Part shown: piece after piece, positions 61,832 to 64,000 of the stretch
How positions within the stretch are numbered: the stretch's first letter is position 1
Layout of the letters: each line of letters opens with the position of its first letter
Notes under the pieces: model-generated
Databases searched by the model: none
What the model was told of the DNA's origin: nothing
The model's input: only the letters and a program-made list of their open reading frames with translations
NCBI RefSeq assembly: GCF_036173105.1
Contig: NZ_CP108053.1
Span: 4,402,001-4,466,000, forward strand
From: Streptomyces sp. NBC_00287
GTDB taxonomy: Bacteria; Actinomycetota; Actinomycetes; Streptomycetales; Streptomycetaceae
Reading direction: 5' to 3'
Length of the DNA: 64,000 nt
Position numbers and translations under genes: made by a program

Positions 61832-63031
61832 TTAGGCCACGTGTTCGACGGTGGCCTCGTCGCGCTTGGCCTCCAGCAGTTGGCCCCGCTTGGGGCCGCC
61901 CGAGACCTTGTGCAGGCGGTACGAGCCCGGCTTGTTCGCCTCGCCGGACAGGTGCCCGACGATGCCCTTGCACACGAACTCCTTGAGCTTCGCGCCGGGG
62001 CGGCCGCCGATGTGGAACCACACCGCCTCGTCGTACCGGTGGGCGAACTGGAAGATGCCGGCCCCTCGGCCGAGGCTGATGCACTGGCCCGCGAAGGCCG
62101 TGTTGAGGGTCGAGGGCTGCTCCCCCGCGATCCGGCTGAGCACGGTGTCCGCGGCCCGCGCCCCGAGCGGCATCGCGGCCTGGCAGCTCATCCGCAGCGG
62201 CAGGTCCGACGGGGCCGCGGAGTCGCCGGCCGCGACGATGCGTACGTCGTCCACGCTGGTCAGCGTCTCGTCGGTGAGCAGGCGGCCCACGGCGTCGGTG
62301 CTCAGCCCGCTGCGCGCGGCCAGATCCGGTACCCCGAACCCGGCGGTCCAGATGGTCACGGCACTCGGCACCGCACGGCCGTCGTCCAGCCGTACGGCCT
62401 CCCGCGTCACGGCGGTCGCCCTGCTGCCGGGCCCGTCCAGGACGGTCACCCCGAGCTCGGCCATCCGCCGGTCGACGGAACGCCGCCCACGTGCGTGCAG
62501 ATACGGCCCGAGCTCCCCACCGCACACGAGCGTGACGGCACGCCCCTCCTCCGCCAGCTCGGCGGCGACCTCGATCCCGAGCGGCCCGGCGCCGACGACG
62601 GTGACCGGGGCGGAGGTGGGGGTGTCGTACAGAACGGCCCGGAGCCGCTCCGCCTCCTCGAAGGTGGCGACGGGGTGGGCGAACTCGTCGGCACCGGGGA
62701 CGCCGGACCGGGCGCTGCCGCTACCGACGGCATAGACGAGATAGTCGTACGAGAGGGTGCCCCCGGAAGCCAGGACCACCCCCCGCCCGGCGGCATCGAT
62801 ACGGCTCACCGAGTCGACGACCAGCCGCACCCCCTCGGCCAGCACCTCCCGGTACTCGACGACGGCGTCATCGGACCCACCCACCAGCTGATGCAGCCGA
62901 ACCCGCTCGACGAAGCTCGCCCGCGGATTGACGACGGTCACCCGCACGTCCTCGCACTGCGTGATCCGATTGGCCGCCATCACCCCGGCGTACCCGCCCC
63001 CCACGACGACGACCTCGATGTTCTCAGTCAC
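61832..63031 (-). CDS. FAD-dependent NAD(P)/FAD oxidoreductase (NDH-2-like)
   Basis: A 399-aa flavoprotein. VVVVGGGYAGVMAANRI at residues 7-23 binds FAD and VTVVGAGPLGIEVAAELAEEG the second nucleotide. DDVRIVAAGDSAAPSDLPL closes the FAD site. It lacks a membrane anchor. Gene order (oxidoreductase-ECF41, 29 nt apart) suggests that it is the controlled target of the sigma factor. Its substrate is unknown. Confidence 0.88.
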   Translation of the reverse strand: MTENIEVVVVGGGYAGVMAANRITQCEDVRVTVVNPRASFVERVRLHQLVGGSDDAVVEYREVLAEGVRLVVDSVSRIDAAGRGVVLASGGTLSYDYLVYAVGSGSARSGVPGADEFAHPVATFEEAERLRAVLYDTPTSAPVTVVGAGPLGIEVAAELAEEGRAVTLVCGGELGPYLHARGRRSVDRRMAELGVTVLDGPGSRATAVTREAVRLDDGRAVPSAVTIWTAGFGVPDLAARSGLSTDAVGRLLTDETLTSVDDVRIVAAGDSAAPSDLPLRMSCQAAMPLGARAADTVLSRIAGEQPSTLNTAFAGQCISLGRGAGIFQFAHRYDEAVWFHIGGRPGAKLKEFVCKGIVGHLSGEANKPGSYRLHKVSGGPKRGQLLEAKRDEATVEHVA

Positions 63032-63127
63032 GGTGCCTCCTCCGATTCCAGGGATTCGGCCTTAAGACACCGGGCGGGGGGTGGCTGTGACAGGACGTGA
63101 TCCAGATCACTTCAGGACAATGGGGGC

Positions 63128-63553
63128 ATGGATACGGAAGACCAGAACCTGTTGGCCCGGGGGCGCGTCGCGACTCGGCTGCCCGCCCAGGATCTTGCGC
63201 GGGCTCGGCGGTTCTATGCCGAGAAGTTGGGGCTTGAGGCTGTTGATGAGCGGCCCGGGGGGTTGCTCTATCGGTGCGGCGGGACCGAGTTCGCCTTGTT
63301 TGCGTCCAGTGGGGTTTCGCCGGGGACTTTTACGCAGATGGGGTGGCAGGTCGATGACCTCGATGCCGTTGTCGGGGAGCTTCGGCGGCGGGGGGTGGTG
63401 TTCGAGGATGTGGATGTTCCCGGGCTGCGCACCCGGGACGGGATCGCCGATATCGACGGGAACTATCCGAGCAAGGGTGCCTGTGGTGAGCGTGCCGCCT
63501 GGTTTCGGGACAGTGAGGGGAATCTGATCGGGATCGGGGAGCCTGTCGTCTGA
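63128..63553 (+). CDS. VOC-superfamily (glyoxalase-like) protein
   Basis: A 141-aa two-module beta-alpha-beta protein: RLPAQDLARARRFYAEKLGLEA at residues 17-38, MGWQVDDLDAVVGELRRRGV, and AWFRDSEGNLIGIGEP. It belongs to the bleomycin-resistance/glyoxalase superfamily; the activity is unknown. GACAAT lies 6 nt before the ATG. Confidence 0.87.
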   Translation: MDTEDQNLLARGRVATRLPAQDLARARRFYAEKLGLEAVDERPGGLLYRCGGTEFALFASSGVSPGTFTQMGWQVDDLDAVVGELRRRGVVFEDVDVPGLRTRDGIADIDGNYPSKGACGERAAWFRDSEGNLIGIGEPVV

Positions 63554-63584
63554 GCCGGGCCCGGCTCTCAGGACGGCCCGGCTC

Positions 63585-64000
63585 TCAGGACTCCGTCTCC
63601 GACCTGCGCGCCCTGTTCGCCTCCCGCAGCACCGCCCATGCGTCCGCCACCGGGCCCACATGGGTCAGCTTCTCCGGGTTGATCACCGAGCGGATCGTCT
63701 GGACGCGGCCGTCCGCGATGTCGATCGCCATGATGTTGATGACCTTGCCGTCCCGGTCGCGGAAGATCACGCCCGGCTGGCCGTTCACCTCGTGCCGTTC
63801 GGCCTGGATGCCGATCAGGCCGAACGGCTGCGCCAGCCCGACCAGCAGCCGGGACACGTTCTCGGCGCCCACGATGGCCCTGGCCCACTGCGGAGCCTTG
63901 CCGCCGCCGTCGCCGACCATCTGGACGTCCCCGGCGAGCAGCTCCCGCAGTCCGTCCACGTCCCCCTCCCGGAACGCCTCGAAGAACCGCTCGGCCAGCT
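63585..64000 (-). CDS. ECF41 (SigJ-like) sigma factor, second copy, N-terminus outside the window
   Basis: 138 codons of the C-terminal domain are visible; the sigma regions lie beyond the right edge. The canonical ECF41 motifs DGGGKAPQWARAIVG and NPEKLTHVGP are present in a SnoaL-like domain (FFEAFREGDVDGLRELLAGD). It is a paralogue of the sigma factor at 60906-61802. Confidence 0.88.
   Translation of the reverse strand, partial: LAERFFEAFREGDVDGLRELLAGDVQMVGDGGGKAPQWARAIVGAENVSRLLVGLAQPFGLIGIQAERHEVNGQPGVIFRDRDGKVINIMAIDIADGRVQTIRSVINPEKLTHVGPVADAWAVLREANRARRSETES

Overview
The window comes from a high-GC actinobacterium, almost certainly Streptomyces. The support is very high third-position GC, frequent GTG starts, many leaderless-type promoters (a TANNNT box 6-7 nt before the start codon), MshA (mycothiol), CdgB, MsiK, divergent phoU/phoR-phoP, and NagK-NagA behind DasR-type operators. 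From memory, gene content and order match S. coelicolor around SCO4201-SCO4285 (phoRP, carD, ispDF, cysS, rlmB and msiK on one side; a SoxR-target quinone reductase, cdgB and nagKA on the other), with one accessory region in between.

Layout. 1-3.3 kb: amino-sugar block, nagA (cut by the window edge) and its ROK kinase, divergent from a sugar-binding lipoprotein, with two DasR-like operators between them. 3.3-9.7 kb: otsB, a membrane-anchored carbohydrate-binding protein, the diguanylate cyclase CdgB, a flavin reductase, a GNAT enzyme, an ECF sigma factor and an ArfB-type release factor. 9.8-21.2 kb: TerD, a GNAT-Nudix fusion, a secreted M4 protease, an M1 aminopeptidase lipoprotein, a pentapeptide-repeat protein, two flavin/quinone oxidoreductases (one behind a clear SoxR box), an amine-oxidase-type flavoprotein, an APH(6)-type kinase and another GNAT enzyme whose 3' end is followed by a tandem repeat array.

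21.4-32.4 kb is the accessory region and the most interesting part. It holds two short precursor-like peptides, each next to its own stand-alone HExxH peptide-modification protein; a trypsin-like protease carrying a C-terminal effector-associated domain (EAD2-like); a 1311-aa NB-ARC/TPR (STAND) protein of FxsT type; and a protein with an EAD2-like N-terminus and a VMAP-C C-terminus. No radical-SAM enzyme is present. Three of the six genes contain TTA codons, so their translation should depend on the bldA tRNA. The likely reading is a developmentally timed RiPP-plus-STAND conflict or signalling system with non-canonical FxsA-like precursors.

32.5-46.1 kb: tRNA-Thr(UGU), msiK (with an operator-like sequence nearly identical in layout to the one beside nagK), a nucleotidyltransferase, a DoxX-type membrane protein, rlmB, cysS, ispF-ispD, carD, a 637-bp gene-free stretch with two inverted repeats, a lipoprotein, and phoP-phoR divergent from phoU with a PHO box between them. 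46.1-64 kb: a Cys-rich peptide plus two tandem DUF4242 (SCO4226-like nickel-binding) genes, a GIY-YIG-type protein, an MFS exporter, gpmA, an AraC regulator, a Tat-exported beta-helix protein, YbjN, mshA, a methyltransferase, an NlpC/P60 hydrolase, a receiver-PP2C phosphatase, an HBHA-like protein, an XRE regulator with a 12-bp-arm palindrome at its promoter, a TmrB-like ATPase, and two ECF41 sigma factors around an FAD oxidoreductase (the second sigma gene is cut by the window end).

All calls come from reading the sequence; no searches were run. Functional names rest on recognised motifs and gene context.
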